A stretch of DNA of 64,000 nt from Polynucleobacter sp. AM-7D1 (GTDB lineage Bacteria; Pseudomonadota; Gammaproteobacteria; Burkholderiales; Burkholderiaceae), in the NCBI RefSeq assembly GCF_018688455.1, contig NZ_CP061319.1, positions 1,798,001 through 1,862,000 on the forward strand, in the 5' to 3' direction. The position numbers and the translations under genes were made by a program. Below, piece after piece: positions 44,085-53,927 of the stretch. A model generated the notes under the pieces. The model was not told where the DNA came from. It made no database searches and worked only from the letters and a program-made list of their open reading frames with translations. How positions within the stretch are numbered: position 1 is the stretch's first letter; every line of letters starts with the position of its first letter.

Positions 44085-45145
44085 GCTGACACCTCCGCGC
44101 TCTCACGGTAGAAGGCACGTGGCTTGCGCTTAGCAACCGCATTAGCAATTGCACGAATATGATCTGGCGTCGTTCCACAGCAACCGCCTACAAGATTGAC
44201 TAAGCCATCTTTTGCAAAGCCATCAACTAGGCTAGAAGTAATTTCTGGGGTCTCATCAAAGCCTGTATCACTCATTGGATTAGGGAGACCAGCATTTGGG
44301 TAGCAAGATACAGCAGCGTCACAAATACGAGCAAGCTCAGCAATATAAGGACGCATGAGGGCAGCACCTAAGGCGCAGTTCAAACCAAAGGTTAAGGGCT
44401 TGATGTGACGCAAGCTATTCCAGAAGGCTTCCACTGTTTGTCCAGACAAGATGCGACCAGAAGCATCAGTCACTGTTCCCGAAATCATCACCGGCAAACG
44501 CTCGCCAGTCTCTTCAAAAAATTCATCTAATGCAAATAATGCAGCCTTAGCATTGAGCGTATCAAAAATAGTTTCCACCAAGAATAAGTCGACACCACCC
44601 TCGAAGAGGCCTTCAATCTGTTCGCGATAAGAAGCCCGCAATGCATCAAATGTCACATTACGTGCACCTGGATCGTTTACATCTGGAGAAATGCTTGCTG
44701 TCTTTGGAGTGGGCCCAATTGCACCAGCTGCAAAACGTGGCTTATCTGGCGTAGAGTATTTTTCACAAGCAGCGCGCGCCAATTGGGCAGAGATCACATT
44801 CATCTCACGTGCCAAACCCGCCATCTTGTAATCTTCTTGTGCAACAGAGGTGGCGCCAAAAGTATTAGTCTCAATAATGTCGGCGCCCGCATCTAAATAT
44901 TGCTCATGAATCTTGCTAATGATCTGGGGCTGAGTCAGAACTAAGAGTTCGTTATTACCCTTGATATCGCCGGGATGAGCCTCAAAGCGCTGGTTAGCTG
45001 GCAATCCACGGTAATCGGCTTCATTGAGCTTGTATTGCTGAATCATGGTACCCATAGCGCCATCCAAAATCAGAATGCGCTGCTTCAGTAGCTCGGGAAG
45101 TGCCTGACCGCGGGTGTAAGGCTGGGATAAACCATTAGATTGCAT
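44081..45145 (-). CDS. metH: Methionine synthase, homocysteine-binding subunit (split MetH)
   Basis: 354-residue Hcy/S-methyltransferase barrel: [11 protein letters not shown] at the N-terminus, [28 protein letters not shown] and the zinc-binding [20 protein letters not shown]. It is the first domain of E. coli MetH as a separate gene; the two subunits should act together. The 78-base gap to the divergent phaM shows no riboswitch that I can recognise. Confidence 0.95.
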   Translation of the reverse strand: MQSNGLSQPYTRGQALPELLKQRILILDGAMGTMIQQYKLNEADYRGLPANQRFEAHPGDIKGNNELLVLTQPQIISKIHEQYLDAGADIIETNTFGATSVAQEDYKMAGLAREMNVISAQLARAACEKYSTPDKPRFAAGAIGPTPKTASISPDVNDPGARNVTFDALRASYREQIEGLFEGGVDLFLVETIFDTLNAKAALFALDEFFEETGERLPVMISGTVTDASGRILSGQTVEAFWNSLRHIKPLTFGLNCALGAALMRPYIAELARICDAAVSCYPNAGLPNPMSDTGFDETPEITSSLVDGFAKDGLVNLVGGCCGTTPDHIRAIANAVAKRKPRAFYRESAEVSA

Positions 45146-45223
45146 TGCTTAACCGGGATTAATCTCTAGAATCCCTTATTGTATTGGTAATAAGCCACTT
45201 TTATCTGACCTGGAGCACACCCT

Positions 45224-45673
45224 ATGTTTGGCACTATCCCTGAATTCAATCAAAGCCTTGAAATGATGAAAACCATGTGGGGTCAGGGAGCCGGGGGACA
45301 GGTGCCAGGACAATTCCCCTTCACTACAGATGCCTCTAAGGCTGCCGGGGGGTTTGGCTCAGCATTTCCAGGGCTAGATACCGATGAGCTAGAAAAACGC
45401 ATCAAGGATCTTAAAAGTGTTGAAAACTGGTTGAACCTGAATCTCAATGTCTTGAAGTCCACTATTCAGGGTCTAGAGGTTCAACATGCCACCATGATGG
45501 CCCTCAAATCATTTGGGGATGCTGTTTCAGCAACTGCAGCTGCCGCTACGGGTGGAGCCACCGAAGACTCAGGAACAAAGGCTACTAAACCACGCAAAAC
45601 CGCAACACGTCGTCGTCGCAAAGCTGGCGACTCAACTTTCCTCGACGAAGTAGGTAATTCAGATGAGCAATAG
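45224..45673 (+). CDS. phaM: PhaM-family polyhydroxyalkanoate granule protein
   Basis: 149 residues. N-terminal MFGTIPEFNQSLEMMKTMWG and LDTDELEKRIKDLKSVENWL are the PhaM conserved parts, with an LNLNLNVLKSTIQGLEVQHATM helix. The C-terminal tail is Lys/Arg-rich (TKPRKTATRRRRKAG), as in PhaM, which binds DNA and PHB synthase and ties granules to the nucleoid. The last 89 bases overlap the convergent MBL gene and its terminator lies inside that gene. Confidence 0.88.
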   Translation: MFGTIPEFNQSLEMMKTMWGQGAGGQVPGQFPFTTDASKAAGGFGSAFPGLDTDELEKRIKDLKSVENWLNLNLNVLKSTIQGLEVQHATMMALKSFGDAVSATAAAATGGATEDSGTKATKPRKTATRRRRKAGDSTFLDEVGNSDEQ

Positions 45674-46670
45674 CCTCACCCATGGCAAATGTCATTTGGT
45701 GAATATCTAATTCACGTTTAAATAAAACCGGCACGATCTCCCGAGCAGTTGCCGGTTTTTTACATGCTCCAAGCGTCTCTGCCAAGCGCTCATCGTGGTG
45801 CAATTTCAACTGATCAATTCGCGGCTTCATTCCCGTAAATGGTTTGCCATGAGATGGCAACACAAGAGTGTTGTCTGGTAATGGCAGATATCGATCTAAA
45901 GAACTGAGATACAAGCCTAAAGGATCCGCATCCGGATCAGCATCGTAGACGCTGACATTCGTAGAGATTCGTGGCAGCAACATATCTCCAGAGATTAATA
46001 CGCCTAGGTCTTTACAAAATAGTGAGGCATGCTCAGGCGCATGACCAAAACCCATAATGACTTGCCACTCATGTCCACCAATCAAAATCATTTCACCGTC
46101 AATGATGCGACGATATTGCCGAGGCACACCTGGAACCATATTGCTGTAATAGTTTGATCGAGCCCGAATTTTTTCTAAATCTTCTGGGGCAACTAATCCA
46201 TGCTTCTGAAAATGATCTGCAGACCCACCGCCACCAGCACGTGCACCAACTGCAGCACCACCCTCTTTATGACTTAACCATTGCGCAGTTAAATAATCCG
46301 TCATTGAAATCCAAAGCGGTGCATTCCATTTTTCACATAGCCATTGAGAGAGTCCAACGTGGTCTGGATGCATATGGGTCACGATGACTCTCAGTACAGG
46401 CAAGCCTTCTAGCTGCGTGGCAAAGATCTCATCCCAAGCTGCTTTCGTCTCATCATTCGCAATACCGCAATCCACGATGGTCCAGCCCTGAATACCCTCA
46501 AACTCATCGCGCAGTAGCCAAAGATTGATGTGATCCAAAGCAAACGGTAGACGCATCCGCAACCAACGCACGCCAGGCGCTACCTCCATTGAACTACCCA
46601 CTTCCGGCAAAGTATCGGCTAAGGGATAATGAATAGAACTAAGATCGCTGGATTGGTTTTTGGTATTCAT
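45585..46670 (-). CDS. MBL-fold metallo-hydrolase
   Basis: 361 residues. Metal site RVIVTHMHPDHVGLSQW (HxHxDH), later GFGHAPEHASLF and LPSHGKPF; C-terminal winged-helix-like part (LNYLLRRGKLSRQL). Such MBL proteins with C-terminal domain are glyoxalase-II-like or RNase-Z-like hydrolases of unknown substrate. Stop lies 89 bases inside phaM on the other strand, and codons for KKPATAREIVPVLFK form the phaM terminator. ATG 46670. Confidence 0.9.
   Translation of the reverse strand: MNTKNQSSDLSSIHYPLADTLPEVGSSMEVAPGVRWLRMRLPFALDHINLWLLRDEFEGIQGWTIVDCGIANDETKAAWDEIFATQLEGLPVLRVIVTHMHPDHVGLSQWLCEKWNAPLWISMTDYLTAQWLSHKEGGAAVGARAGGGGSADHFQKHGLVAPEDLEKIRARSNYYSNMVPGVPRQYRRIIDGEMILIGGHEWQVIMGFGHAPEHASLFCKDLGVLISGDMLLPRISTNVSVYDADPDADPLGLYLSSLDRYLPLPDNTLVLPSHGKPFTGMKPRIDQLKLHHDERLAETLGACKKPATAREIVPVLFKRELDIHQMTFAMGEAIAHLNYLLRRGKLSRQLCDDDVLRFCVV
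45724..45761 (+). terminator. Intrinsic terminator of phaM, inside the MBL gene
   Basis: AAAACCGGCA, sixteen-base loop, TGCCGGTTTT followed by more T (six or seven in all): a ten-pair perfect stem with a plus-strand T-run 51 bases after the phaM stop. All of it is coding sequence of the minus-strand MBL gene. Seen directly; function inferred. Confidence 0.8.
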
Positions 46671-46692
46671 CTATTTCTATTCTAGGTTTACT

Positions 46693-46869
46693 TTGACAAC
46701 AGTTCCATCGCCTTGTATCAACTGGTGCGACATCAATCCTGAAAATGGTTTTTGTCGTGGTTGCTATCGCACACTTACTGAAATTGCCGATTGGTCTGAA
46801 CTCTCTAATCCTGAAAAGCTTGAGGTCTGGGCAAAACTGGAAACACGCAAACCTCAAGCACCACAATAA
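46693..46869 (+). CDS. DUF1289 small cysteine-rich protein
   Basis: About 58 residues with PSPCINWCDINPENGFCRGC and a YRTLTEIADWSELS motif, the DUF1289 pattern (four cysteines, likely metal- or cluster-binding). I choose the TTG at 46693, preceded by AGG at six bases; a TTG at 46660 would overlap the MBL start. Function unknown. Divergent from the MBL gene and convergent with the MDR oxidoreductase. Confidence 0.78.
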   Translation: MTTVPSPCINWCDINPENGFCRGCYRTLTEIADWSELSNPEKLEVWAKLETRKPQAPQ

Positions 46870-46890
46870 ATATTACTAATTAGCAATTGC

Positions 46891-47874
46891 TTATTTATTT
46901 ACATCTACGATTAATCGACCGCGCACATTTCCGGCCATCAGTTCTGCAGCATATTTAATGGAGTCCTCCAAACTAATTTCATGAGAGATCTCCTCTAAAG
47001 TTTTGAGATCGACCAACTTACTCAATTGCTCATAGGCAGCCATGCGTTTAGCTTTTGGCACTGTCACACTATTGATGCCATACAGAGTCACCCCACGCAA
47101 AATAAATGGTGCAACAGTCGATGGAAAATCCATTCCTTGAGCAAGACCACAGGCGGCAACCGCACCATCGCTCTTGGTTTGTGCACAAGCATTAGCCAAG
47201 GTATGGCTACCAACGCTATCAACCACTGCTGCCCAACGCTCTTTTGCCAAAGGCTTGCCAGGAGCTGACAGTGCAGCACGATCAATCACTTCACTAGCAC
47301 CCAATTTCTTCAGATAATCAGCCTCGGACATGCGACCTGTACTGGCAACAACCGTAAATCCTAATTTGCTCAGAAGAGTAATAGCGAAGCTACCTACTCC
47401 ACCTGCTGCACCAGTGACCAATACCTCGCCATCACTTGGCTTCAATCCATGCTTTTGTAATGCCATCACACACAGCATTGCGGTATAGCCAGCAGTACCA
47501 ATAGCTAGAGCCTGCTTAGCAGTAAACCCTTTTGGCAAGGGAATAAGCCACTCTGACTTCACGCGTGCTTGCTGTGCTAATCCACCCCAATGACCTTCAC
47601 CAACACCCCAACCATTGAGCAACACCATATCCCCAGCCTTAAATTCTGGGCTAGTGCTCTCTAACACCTCACCTGCAAAATCAATCCCCGGAACCATGGG
47701 AAAGCTACGCACCACTGGACCTTTCCCAGTAATCGCTAAACCATCTTTGTAATTTAAAGTGGAATAGAGCACCTTCACTCTGACATTGCCCTCGGGCAGG
47801 CTGGCCTCATCAACCTGAGTTAGCTCAGCACGATAACCGCGATCATCCTTATTTACCAAAATAGCGTTAAACAT
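46891..47874 (-). CDS. MDR-family oxidoreductase, AcuI/YhdH-like (acrylyl-CoA reductase)
   Basis: 327 residues of the zinc-free quinone-oxidoreductase branch: VLYSTLNYKDGLAITG, PMVPGIDFAGEV, TGAAGGVGSFAITLLSKLG and ASTGRMSEADYLKKLGASEV are AcuI/YhdH signatures. AcuI reduces acrylyl-CoA with NADPH. No dmd or 3-hydroxypropionate gene is nearby, so the substrate is open. ATG 47874. Confidence 0.9.
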   Translation of the reverse strand: MFNAILVNKDDRGYRAELTQVDEASLPEGNVRVKVLYSTLNYKDGLAITGKGPVVRSFPMVPGIDFAGEVLESTSPEFKAGDMVLLNGWGVGEGHWGGLAQQARVKSEWLIPLPKGFTAKQALAIGTAGYTAMLCVMALQKHGLKPSDGEVLVTGAAGGVGSFAITLLSKLGFTVVASTGRMSEADYLKKLGASEVIDRAALSAPGKPLAKERWAAVVDSVGSHTLANACAQTKSDGAVAACGLAQGMDFPSTVAPFILRGVTLYGINSVTVPKAKRMAAYEQLSKLVDLKTLEEISHEISLEDSIKYAAELMAGNVRGRLIVDVNK

Positions 47875-47961
47875 GTTTCTTCCTTTTAAATGCGCTGCAT
47901 TCCCCGCAGCAAATGCGTAATAGGTTTATCCTAACGAGCATTGCTGATTATGGAGGCTTCC

Positions 47962-48264
47962 ATGAAAAAAATTCTACTATTAACTTCGCTTTGCGGCTTA
48001 ACTCTAGCCGGATGCTCTTCAAGCCAAATTCATATGTCTATGGGCAATATGCGCTTAATCAGCTCCAGCGCCTCCCCACAAGATGTGATGGATTTTGCCA
48101 ATACGACCTGTAAGAATGACTTCTACCAAGGTGCAAGCTTTCTTTCGAAGGCAGGCAAGGAATATCGCTTTAAATGCGTCAAAGCTGAGGAGAACGAAAT
48201 TCTGACCCCAATTCCAGGTACAACCATCCCCGCTAGTGCTTCTGCGCCGGCAGCTGCAAAGTAA
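47962..48264 (+). CDS. Small hypothetical lipoprotein
   Basis: 100 residues with a lipoprotein signal (KKILLLTSLCGLTLAGCS). Mature part: SMGNMRLISSSASPQDVMDF, two cysteines (TTCKNDF and FKCVKAEE) and a Pro/Ala-rich end. No domain recognised. ATG 47962 chosen over the upstream in-frame 47941. Followed after 21 bases by a flavin reductase gene. Confidence 0.72.
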   Translation: MKKILLLTSLCGLTLAGCSSSQIHMSMGNMRLISSSASPQDVMDFANTTCKNDFYQGASFLSKAGKEYRFKCVKAEENEILTPIPGTTIPASASAPAAAK

Positions 48265-48285
48265 GTAATTCATTAAGAAAACGAG

Positions 48286-48774
48286 ATGACCCCATTTACC
48301 TCTCAAGAGCTCCGCAAAGGATTCTCCTCTTTCGCAACAGGGGTCACTGTGATTACTTGCCTAGATGCCGACCAGAACGCACATGGCATCACCATCAGCT
48401 CATTTAATACTGTTTCATTGGAGCCACCACTCATTTTGTGGAGCTTAAAGAAGCATTCACGCCTAATGCCTAATTTTGAAGTGGGTCACAAACAATTAAT
48501 TCATGTGCTCGCGCGTTCACAAGAAGCCATGGCAATGCACTTTGCTACCGTCAAGGAAAATCAGTTCGACAACATTCCGCACAAAATTGCAGCAAGCGGT
48601 CTCACTCAAATTGAAGGATGCTCAGCCTACTTTGAATGCGAAACAGTTTCAGTCCACACCGGCGGCGATCACAATATCATTGTTGCTAAAGTGCTCAACC
48701 TAAAGCACACTCCAGAAAGTCATCCACTAATATTTGCGCATAGCAAATTTATGGGTTTAGATTCATCAATTTAA
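48286..48774 (+). CDS. Flavin reductase family protein
   Basis: 162-residue FMN-binding split-barrel protein: LRKGFSSFATGVTVITCLD, SFNTVSLEPPLILWSLKKHS and the C-terminal GDHNIIVAKVLNLK fit flavin reductases that feed two-component monooxygenases. No oxygenase gene is nearby. Substrate and partner unknown. Confidence 0.88.
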   Translation: MTPFTSQELRKGFSSFATGVTVITCLDADQNAHGITISSFNTVSLEPPLILWSLKKHSRLMPNFEVGHKQLIHVLARSQEAMAMHFATVKENQFDNIPHKIAASGLTQIEGCSAYFECETVSVHTGGDHNIIVAKVLNLKHTPESHPLIFAHSKFMGLDSSI

Positions 48775-48796
48775 AATTATCTAAATAGGAATTCTC

Positions 48797-49459
48797 ATGA
48801 TGCGCTTATGGGGAAGAAAAAGTTCTATCAATGTGCAAAAGGTCTTGTGGTGCCTTGCAGAACTGGGGCTTGAAGAAGGCAAAGATTTTGAGCGCATAGA
48901 TGCCGGCCTTCATTTTGGAATAAATCATACCCCTGAATTCTTAGCACTTAACCCGAATGGTTTGGTCCCCACTCTAGAAGACGGTGATCTTGTGCTCTGG
49001 GAGTCCAATACTATTTTGCGCTATCTTGTTCGTCAATACGATAGGTCGAAGCGCTTTCCTGCTGACATTAAAAATCAGTACCAATCTGAGAAGTGGATGG
49101 ACTGGCAACTGGGAACTATGTGGCCACCATTACGAGTTGCATTCTTAGGACTCACTCGTACCCCTGAAGCAGATCGTAACTATGAGTTAATTAAGAGCTC
49201 GTATCAAGAGGCAGATGCATTGCTGGCATTACTTGATCAGACCTTAGAAAAACAGGCTTACTGCGCTGGCGAACAATTCAGCGTCGGAGATATTCCATTG
49301 GCTTTATGTGTAAGTCGATGGATTCTGCTACCACAAACTTTCCCCGAAAAAATAGGGCCTCGCTCACAATTAAACAATATTGATGCGTGGATGAAACGGA
49401 TTGAACTTGAAACTAAATATAAAATCGTGGCACAAAAAGAACTCAATATCGTGAAGTAA
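48797..49459 (+). CDS. Glutathione S-transferase family protein
   Basis: 220 residues. Thioredoxin-like N-terminus (LWGRKSSINVQKVLWCLAEL, NPNGLVPTLEDGDLVLWESN) with cis-Pro in VPTLE and ESN for the glutathione glutamyl group; helical C-terminus. Substrate unknown. ATG 48797 or the adjoining ATG. Two hairpins follow the stop. Confidence 0.9.
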   Translation: MMRLWGRKSSINVQKVLWCLAELGLEEGKDFERIDAGLHFGINHTPEFLALNPNGLVPTLEDGDLVLWESNTILRYLVRQYDRSKRFPADIKNQYQSEKWMDWQLGTMWPPLRVAFLGLTRTPEADRNYELIKSSYQEADALLALLDQTLEKQAYCAGEQFSVGDIPLALCVSRWILLPQTFPEKIGPRSQLNNIDAWMKRIELETKYKIVAQKELNIVK

Positions 49460-49469
49460 ATAACTGGTA

Positions 49470-49492
49470 TCTCAGATTTTCTGAATCTGAGA
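49470..49492. repeat. Inverted repeat after the GST gene
   Basis: TCTCAGATT, loop TTCTG, AATCTGAGA: nine perfect pairs, 11 bases after the GST stop. No T-run follows, so it may be a stabilising 3' hairpin next to the following terminator. Confidence 0.55.
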
Positions 49493-49500
49493 CATCAAGT

Positions 49501-49531
49501 AAAAAAGGATGAACTTAGTTCACCCTTTTTT
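49501..49531. terminator. Bidirectional intrinsic terminator between GST and RND genes
   Basis: AAAAAAGGATGAAC, loop TTA, GTTCACCCTTTTTT: a long stem with one mismatch, A-run on one side and T-run on the other, so it works in both directions. Ends GST (plus) and the RND operon (minus). Confidence 0.85.
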
Positions 49532-49552
49532 CATAGCTATTTACAGAATAAA

Positions 49553-52500
49553 TTACTGTTGCTTGAATTTCTTCTGATGGTGATCGGCACCAATAAACAA
49601 ATACATCGCCGGAACCACGAAAAGCGTAAATAAAGTACCAATCGATAGTCCAGTAAAGATCACAATACCCATCGACTGACGACCAGCGGCACCTGCACCA
49701 GATGCAATCACCAGGGGAACAACACCCAGCACCATTGCCGCAGTGGTCATCAAGATTGGGCGCAAACGGACGCTACTAGCCTCTACGATGGCATCTAACT
49801 TACTGCGGCCAGCTTCCTGCAATTCATTAGCAAATTCCACAATCAAAATTCCGTGCTTGCTGATCAAGCCCATTAGCGTAACTAAGCCAACTTGGGTATA
49901 CACATTCAAAGTTGTGAATCCCAAATTAATAAAGATTAATGCGCCAAATAAGGCGAGCGGCACTGAGACCAAAATCACGATTGGATCGCGGAAGCTTTCA
50001 AACTGTGCAGCCAAGACCAAGAATACGATCAAGATGGCAAAGAACATGGTCACCAAGAAACCGCCAGACTCCGCCATAAACTGACGGGATGGGCCGGCGT
50101 AATCCATGGTGTAACCATTCGGCGCCACCTCTTTTAAAGTTTGACGCATGAACTCAAGTAAGTCCGCCTGAGAAATAAATGGCGTACTCACACCAGAGAT
50201 TGTTGCAGAGTTCAACTGTTGAAAGTGATTAATGGATTGCGGAACCACTTTTTGCTTAATTGTTGCTATTGTCCGCGCCTGAATCATCTGTCCACTTGGA
50301 GTACGTATGTAGTAATCCAAGATCTGATCTGGATTTAAGCGGTCCACTTGCTTTACTTGCGGAATCACGCGATAGGAGCGGCCAGCCACAGAGAAGTAAT
50401 TCACATAACCACCACCCAAGGCAGCGGAAAGGGCGCTACCCACTTGTTGCTGCGTCATACCCAGTGCAGCTACTTTCTCACGATCGATTTCTAAAACGTC
50501 TTGCGGCTTATCAATCTTTAAATCTGAATCCACAAAGAAGAAGTTGCCGCTACGACGTGCCTTATCCAGAACCGCCTGAGACACTTCATTGAGTTGCTCA
50601 TAAGACTCTGTAGTATTAATAACCACCTGAACAGGAAGGCCCTGTGCACCAGGCAAAGCCGGGAATTGGAAAGCGGCTACACGAGCACCGGCAATCGAAT
50701 TCCACTTACTTTGCATAGCTTCCTGAAACTTCGTGGCATTACGACTACGTTGATCCCAATCTTTTAGTAATACACCACCAAAGCTACTAGTGGGGCTAGT
50801 GATCTGGAACATCTGCTCATACTCAGGCTCTGCAGCTGATATTTGATAAATCTGATCAGCATAGGTCTGCATTTGATTGACGGTGCTATTCGGCGGACCT
50901 GAAGCCTGCATCAAAACAATACCTTGGTCTTCTGTTGGCGCCAATTCAGCGCGAGCAGTAGCGTAGAGATAAGCCACACCTCCCAGCAAAATCACACCCA
51001 TCACAATAATGACCTGCCAAGTGCTCAGGAGCTCACGCAAAGTAGTTTGATAACTGTGATGAACTTTTTCAAAAACGCGATCAATCTTTTGTACAAACGA
51101 AGAGGCTTCTTGCTCTTCAGTAAAAATGCGTGAACACATCATCGGTGAAAGCGTCAACGCAATCAATCCCGATACCGCGACTGCACTTGCTAAAGTAAAG
51201 GCAAACTCGGTAAAGAGCGCGCCCGTTAAACCACCCTGAAAACCAATTGGTATATATACGGCGATCAACACAATCGTCATTGCCAAGATAGGACCACCCA
51301 ACTCGCGCGCAGCAATTAAAGAAGCCTCCAGCGGTGACTTGCCTTCCTTCATATGACGGTCTACGTTCTCAACCACAATAATGGCATCGTCGACCACCAA
51401 GCCAATTGCAAGCACTAGGGCTAACAGCGTCAGCAAATTAATGGAGTAACCCAAGATCTGCATCAAGAAGAATGTGCCAATTAATGAGAGTGGCATCGCA
51501 ATCACCGGCACGGCAACAGCACGTGCACTTCCCAGGAAGAGATAAATCACCACCGTCACAATCAACAGCGCTTCTAAAAGGGTTGCCACTACCTCATCAA
51601 TCGAAGTAGTGATGAACTTAGTCGAGTCATAAACCACTTTGCCCGACATACCGGTTGGCAACTGCTTCTGAATATCTGGGACTACTGCACGAACACGTTC
51701 TGCTACATCGAGCAAGTTCGCCTGGGGCGCCACCTTGATGGCAATAAATACTGAGCGCTTGCCACTAAATGCAACATTGGTGTTGTAGTCTTCAGAGCCC
51801 ATGCTCACAGTTGCTACTTGATCTAGGTACACAATATTGATGCCATCTTTTTTGACAACTAACTTGCGGAACTCATCGAGCGTATGGAGATCCGTGCCAG
51901 CTACCAAATCGACGGCAACCATGTCACCCTTAGTGCTGCCTACCGCGGATAAATAGTTATTGGCTGCCATGGCACTATAAACATCATCAGCACCGACCCC
52001 AAGCCCAGCCATCTTCTCGCGATCAAGCCATGCGCGTAGGGCAAACTTTCTGCCACCAGTAATTTCAGCATTCTGAACACCATCGACAGCATCCAGCTTT
52101 GGCTTCACTACCCGTAATAAGTAATCAGTAATTGCATTGTTTGGAATGTCATCGCTGTAAAAGCCCATGTACATTGCCGCAGTAGACTGACCAATTTGTA
52201 CAGTCAATATGGGTTGTTGGGCTTGCGGAGGTAACTGATTCTTAACCGAACTAATCTGTGTTTGGATCTGCGTGAGCGCAGCATTGGAGTCGTAATTAAG
52301 CTTGAGAGTCGCAGTAATGGTCGAGAGACCACTCACACTCATCGATGACAAATAGTCAATACCTTGGGACTGAGCAATCGCAGTTTCTAATGGCTGCGTA
52401 ATAAAGCCTGCAATCGTCTCTGGATCAGCACCATAGTAAGCCGTCGTAATGGTGACAATCGCATTTTGGGTTTGTGGGTATTGGTTGACTGGCAAAGAAC

Positions 52501-52588
52501 CGACAGCCTTCAAGCCAAACACCAAGACAAGCGCACTCACTACCAGCGAGAGCACTGGCCTACGAATAAATATATCAGTCCAATTCAT
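49553..52588 (-). CDS. RND efflux permease
   Basis: 1011-residue inner-membrane drug/proton antiporter of the HAE1 type. MNWTDIFIRRPVLSLVVSAL starts it; GLVVDDAIIVVENVDRHM is the TM4 relay with the Asp pair; GALFTEFAFTLASAVAVSGL and the C-terminal GLISKHGILIVEFANEL complete it. Last gene of the OMF-MFP-RND operon, 7 bases after the adaptor. Substrates are not predictable from sequence. Confidence 0.95.
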   Translation of the reverse strand: MNWTDIFIRRPVLSLVVSALVLVFGLKAVGSLPVNQYPQTQNAIVTITTAYYGADPETIAGFITQPLETAIAQSQGIDYLSSMSVSGLSTITATLKLNYDSNAALTQIQTQISSVKNQLPPQAQQPILTVQIGQSTAAMYMGFYSDDIPNNAITDYLLRVVKPKLDAVDGVQNAEITGGRKFALRAWLDREKMAGLGVGADDVYSAMAANNYLSAVGSTKGDMVAVDLVAGTDLHTLDEFRKLVVKKDGINIVYLDQVATVSMGSEDYNTNVAFSGKRSVFIAIKVAPQANLLDVAERVRAVVPDIQKQLPTGMSGKVVYDSTKFITTSIDEVVATLLEALLIVTVVIYLFLGSARAVAVPVIAMPLSLIGTFFLMQILGYSINLLTLLALVLAIGLVVDDAIIVVENVDRHMKEGKSPLEASLIAARELGGPILAMTIVLIAVYIPIGFQGGLTGALFTEFAFTLASAVAVSGLIALTLSPMMCSRIFTEEQEASSFVQKIDRVFEKVHHSYQTTLRELLSTWQVIIVMGVILLGGVAYLYATARAELAPTEDQGIVLMQASGPPNSTVNQMQTYADQIYQISAAEPEYEQMFQITSPTSSFGGVLLKDWDQRSRNATKFQEAMQSKWNSIAGARVAAFQFPALPGAQGLPVQVVINTTESYEQLNEVSQAVLDKARRSGNFFFVDSDLKIDKPQDVLEIDREKVAALGMTQQQVGSALSAALGGGYVNYFSVAGRSYRVIPQVKQVDRLNPDQILDYYIRTPSGQMIQARTIATIKQKVVPQSINHFQQLNSATISGVSTPFISQADLLEFMRQTLKEVAPNGYTMDYAGPSRQFMAESGGFLVTMFFAILIVFLVLAAQFESFRDPIVILVSVPLALFGALIFINLGFTTLNVYTQVGLVTLMGLISKHGILIVEFANELQEAGRSKLDAIVEASSVRLRPILMTTAAMVLGVVPLVIASGAGAAGRQSMGIVIFTGLSIGTLFTLFVVPAMYLFIGADHHQKKFKQQ

Positions 52589-52595
52589 CTAGGAC

Positions 52596-53927
52596 TTATT
52601 CCTGTGGCTGTGGGTTTGGTGAATTGGACGGCAACACTTTGTTATTGATAATTAGCGGCGTGCCATTCTTCAACTTAAGCTGGCCACTAGTAACAACCGT
52701 AGCACCCTCTTCAACCCCTTTGAGAATTGCTACTTGATCTCCACGCGTTAGTCCTGTTGTTACAAAGACCTGTTGAGCCTCAAGTGCAGGCTTGCCCTGC
52801 TTATCCTTTTTACCAGTTGGCTTAGCAATAAACACCGTTGAACCATACGGGTTATAAGTCACTGCAGTTTGAGGCAAAGTTAGCAACTTCACTTCATCGC
52901 CTAACTTAATATTCACATTAGCAAACATACCTGGCAATATTTTCTTATCCGGATTTGCCAACTGAGCCTCAATCTGAATATTGCGTGTATTGGTATCGAC
53001 CTTCGGACTCACGGCAGTAACCTTGCCAGTAAAGCTTGCGCCCTTGAATGCATCAGTCGTCACCACAATTTCTTGCCCAACCCGAATCTGTTCAGCATTA
53101 CTTTGCGGGAGATTGAAATCGACAAAAATAGGATCTAAAGTTTGAAGGGTGAGCAACTTGTCACCTGGGTTGACGAATTGACCAGGGTTAATCATCACGA
53201 TACCGACACGACCAGTAAAGGGGGCTTTTAGATTCTTCTTGGCGACTAAGGCTATTTGCTGCTCTACCTGCGCCTGCTTAGAGGCAGCATCAGCTTTACT
53301 AGTATCAAAGACATTCTTACTAATCGCCTGAATTTCTAATTGTTGCCTATCGCGTTCATTAATTACCTTAGCTAAATCTGCCAACGCTTTTAATGAATTG
53401 AGTTGTGCAACATCTGAGGCGTCATTCAGTTTAATCAGCAAGTCGCCTTCTTTTACATCCATACCCGATTTAATGGGTACAGTTTGCACAAGGCCACCGA
53501 TTTCAGTGCTGAGATCTACCCCTCTAAATGCGCGGACATTACCAACGCTAGAAAGCTTAGGCTGCCATGCAGTCGTCTCTACTACCATCGTGGAAACAGT
53601 TGCAGGAGGCAAGCCCATGCCAGCAATGAAATGCTTAATCATGAAAGTCTTGAGTTGATTGAACCCAAAGATCAAGCCAAGCAACAAAAATACACCACAC
53701 AACATAATGGTCATGCGTCGACCCAATGGGGTCATAGACTGTAACTTGGCATTTGCCTTGCTACGTATAAAGCGATCGCGCAAACGTAAGCAGGGCCCTT
53801 TTACTTTCCCCCAAAGCGCAATCAACTTCTCGCGAAGTTTCCACTCGATCGCCTTCGCAAGCGACCAAGCCCACATGGCAAGCGCGACTGCAGTTACTTT
53901 GGTTTTAATTGTTTCCAGAAGTTTCAT
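52596..53927 (-). CDS. RND efflux periplasmic adaptor (MFP)
   Basis: 443 residues. One N-terminal membrane helix (RMTIMLCGVFLLLGLIFGFN) after a basic cytosolic part of about 70 residues; then the lipoyl/beta-barrel module (SSVGNVRAFRGVDLSTEIGG, VVTTDAFKGASFTGKVTAV) and a long alpha-hairpin. The cytosolic part is longer than in AcrA. Its start overlaps the preceding OMF gene by 23 bases, so the three genes are coupled. Confidence 0.93.
   Translation of the reverse strand: MKLLETIKTKVTAVALAMWAWSLAKAIEWKLREKLIALWGKVKGPCLRLRDRFIRSKANAKLQSMTPLGRRMTIMLCGVFLLLGLIFGFNQLKTFMIKHFIAGMGLPPATVSTMVVETTAWQPKLSSVGNVRAFRGVDLSTEIGGLVQTVPIKSGMDVKEGDLLIKLNDASDVAQLNSLKALADLAKVINERDRQQLEIQAISKNVFDTSKADAASKQAQVEQQIALVAKKNLKAPFTGRVGIVMINPGQFVNPGDKLLTLQTLDPIFVDFNLPQSNAEQIRVGQEIVVTTDAFKGASFTGKVTAVSPKVDTNTRNIQIEAQLANPDKKILPGMFANVNIKLGDEVKLLTLPQTAVTYNPYGSTVFIAKPTGKKDKQGKPALEAQQVFVTTGLTRGDQVAILKGVEEGATVVTSGQLKLKNGTPLIINNKVLPSNSPNPQPQE

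Noticed and set aside
45146..45223. Cobalamin or SAM riboswitch before split metH
   Set aside because: The gap is only 78 bases, with no recognisable B12-box or SAM aptamer sequence.
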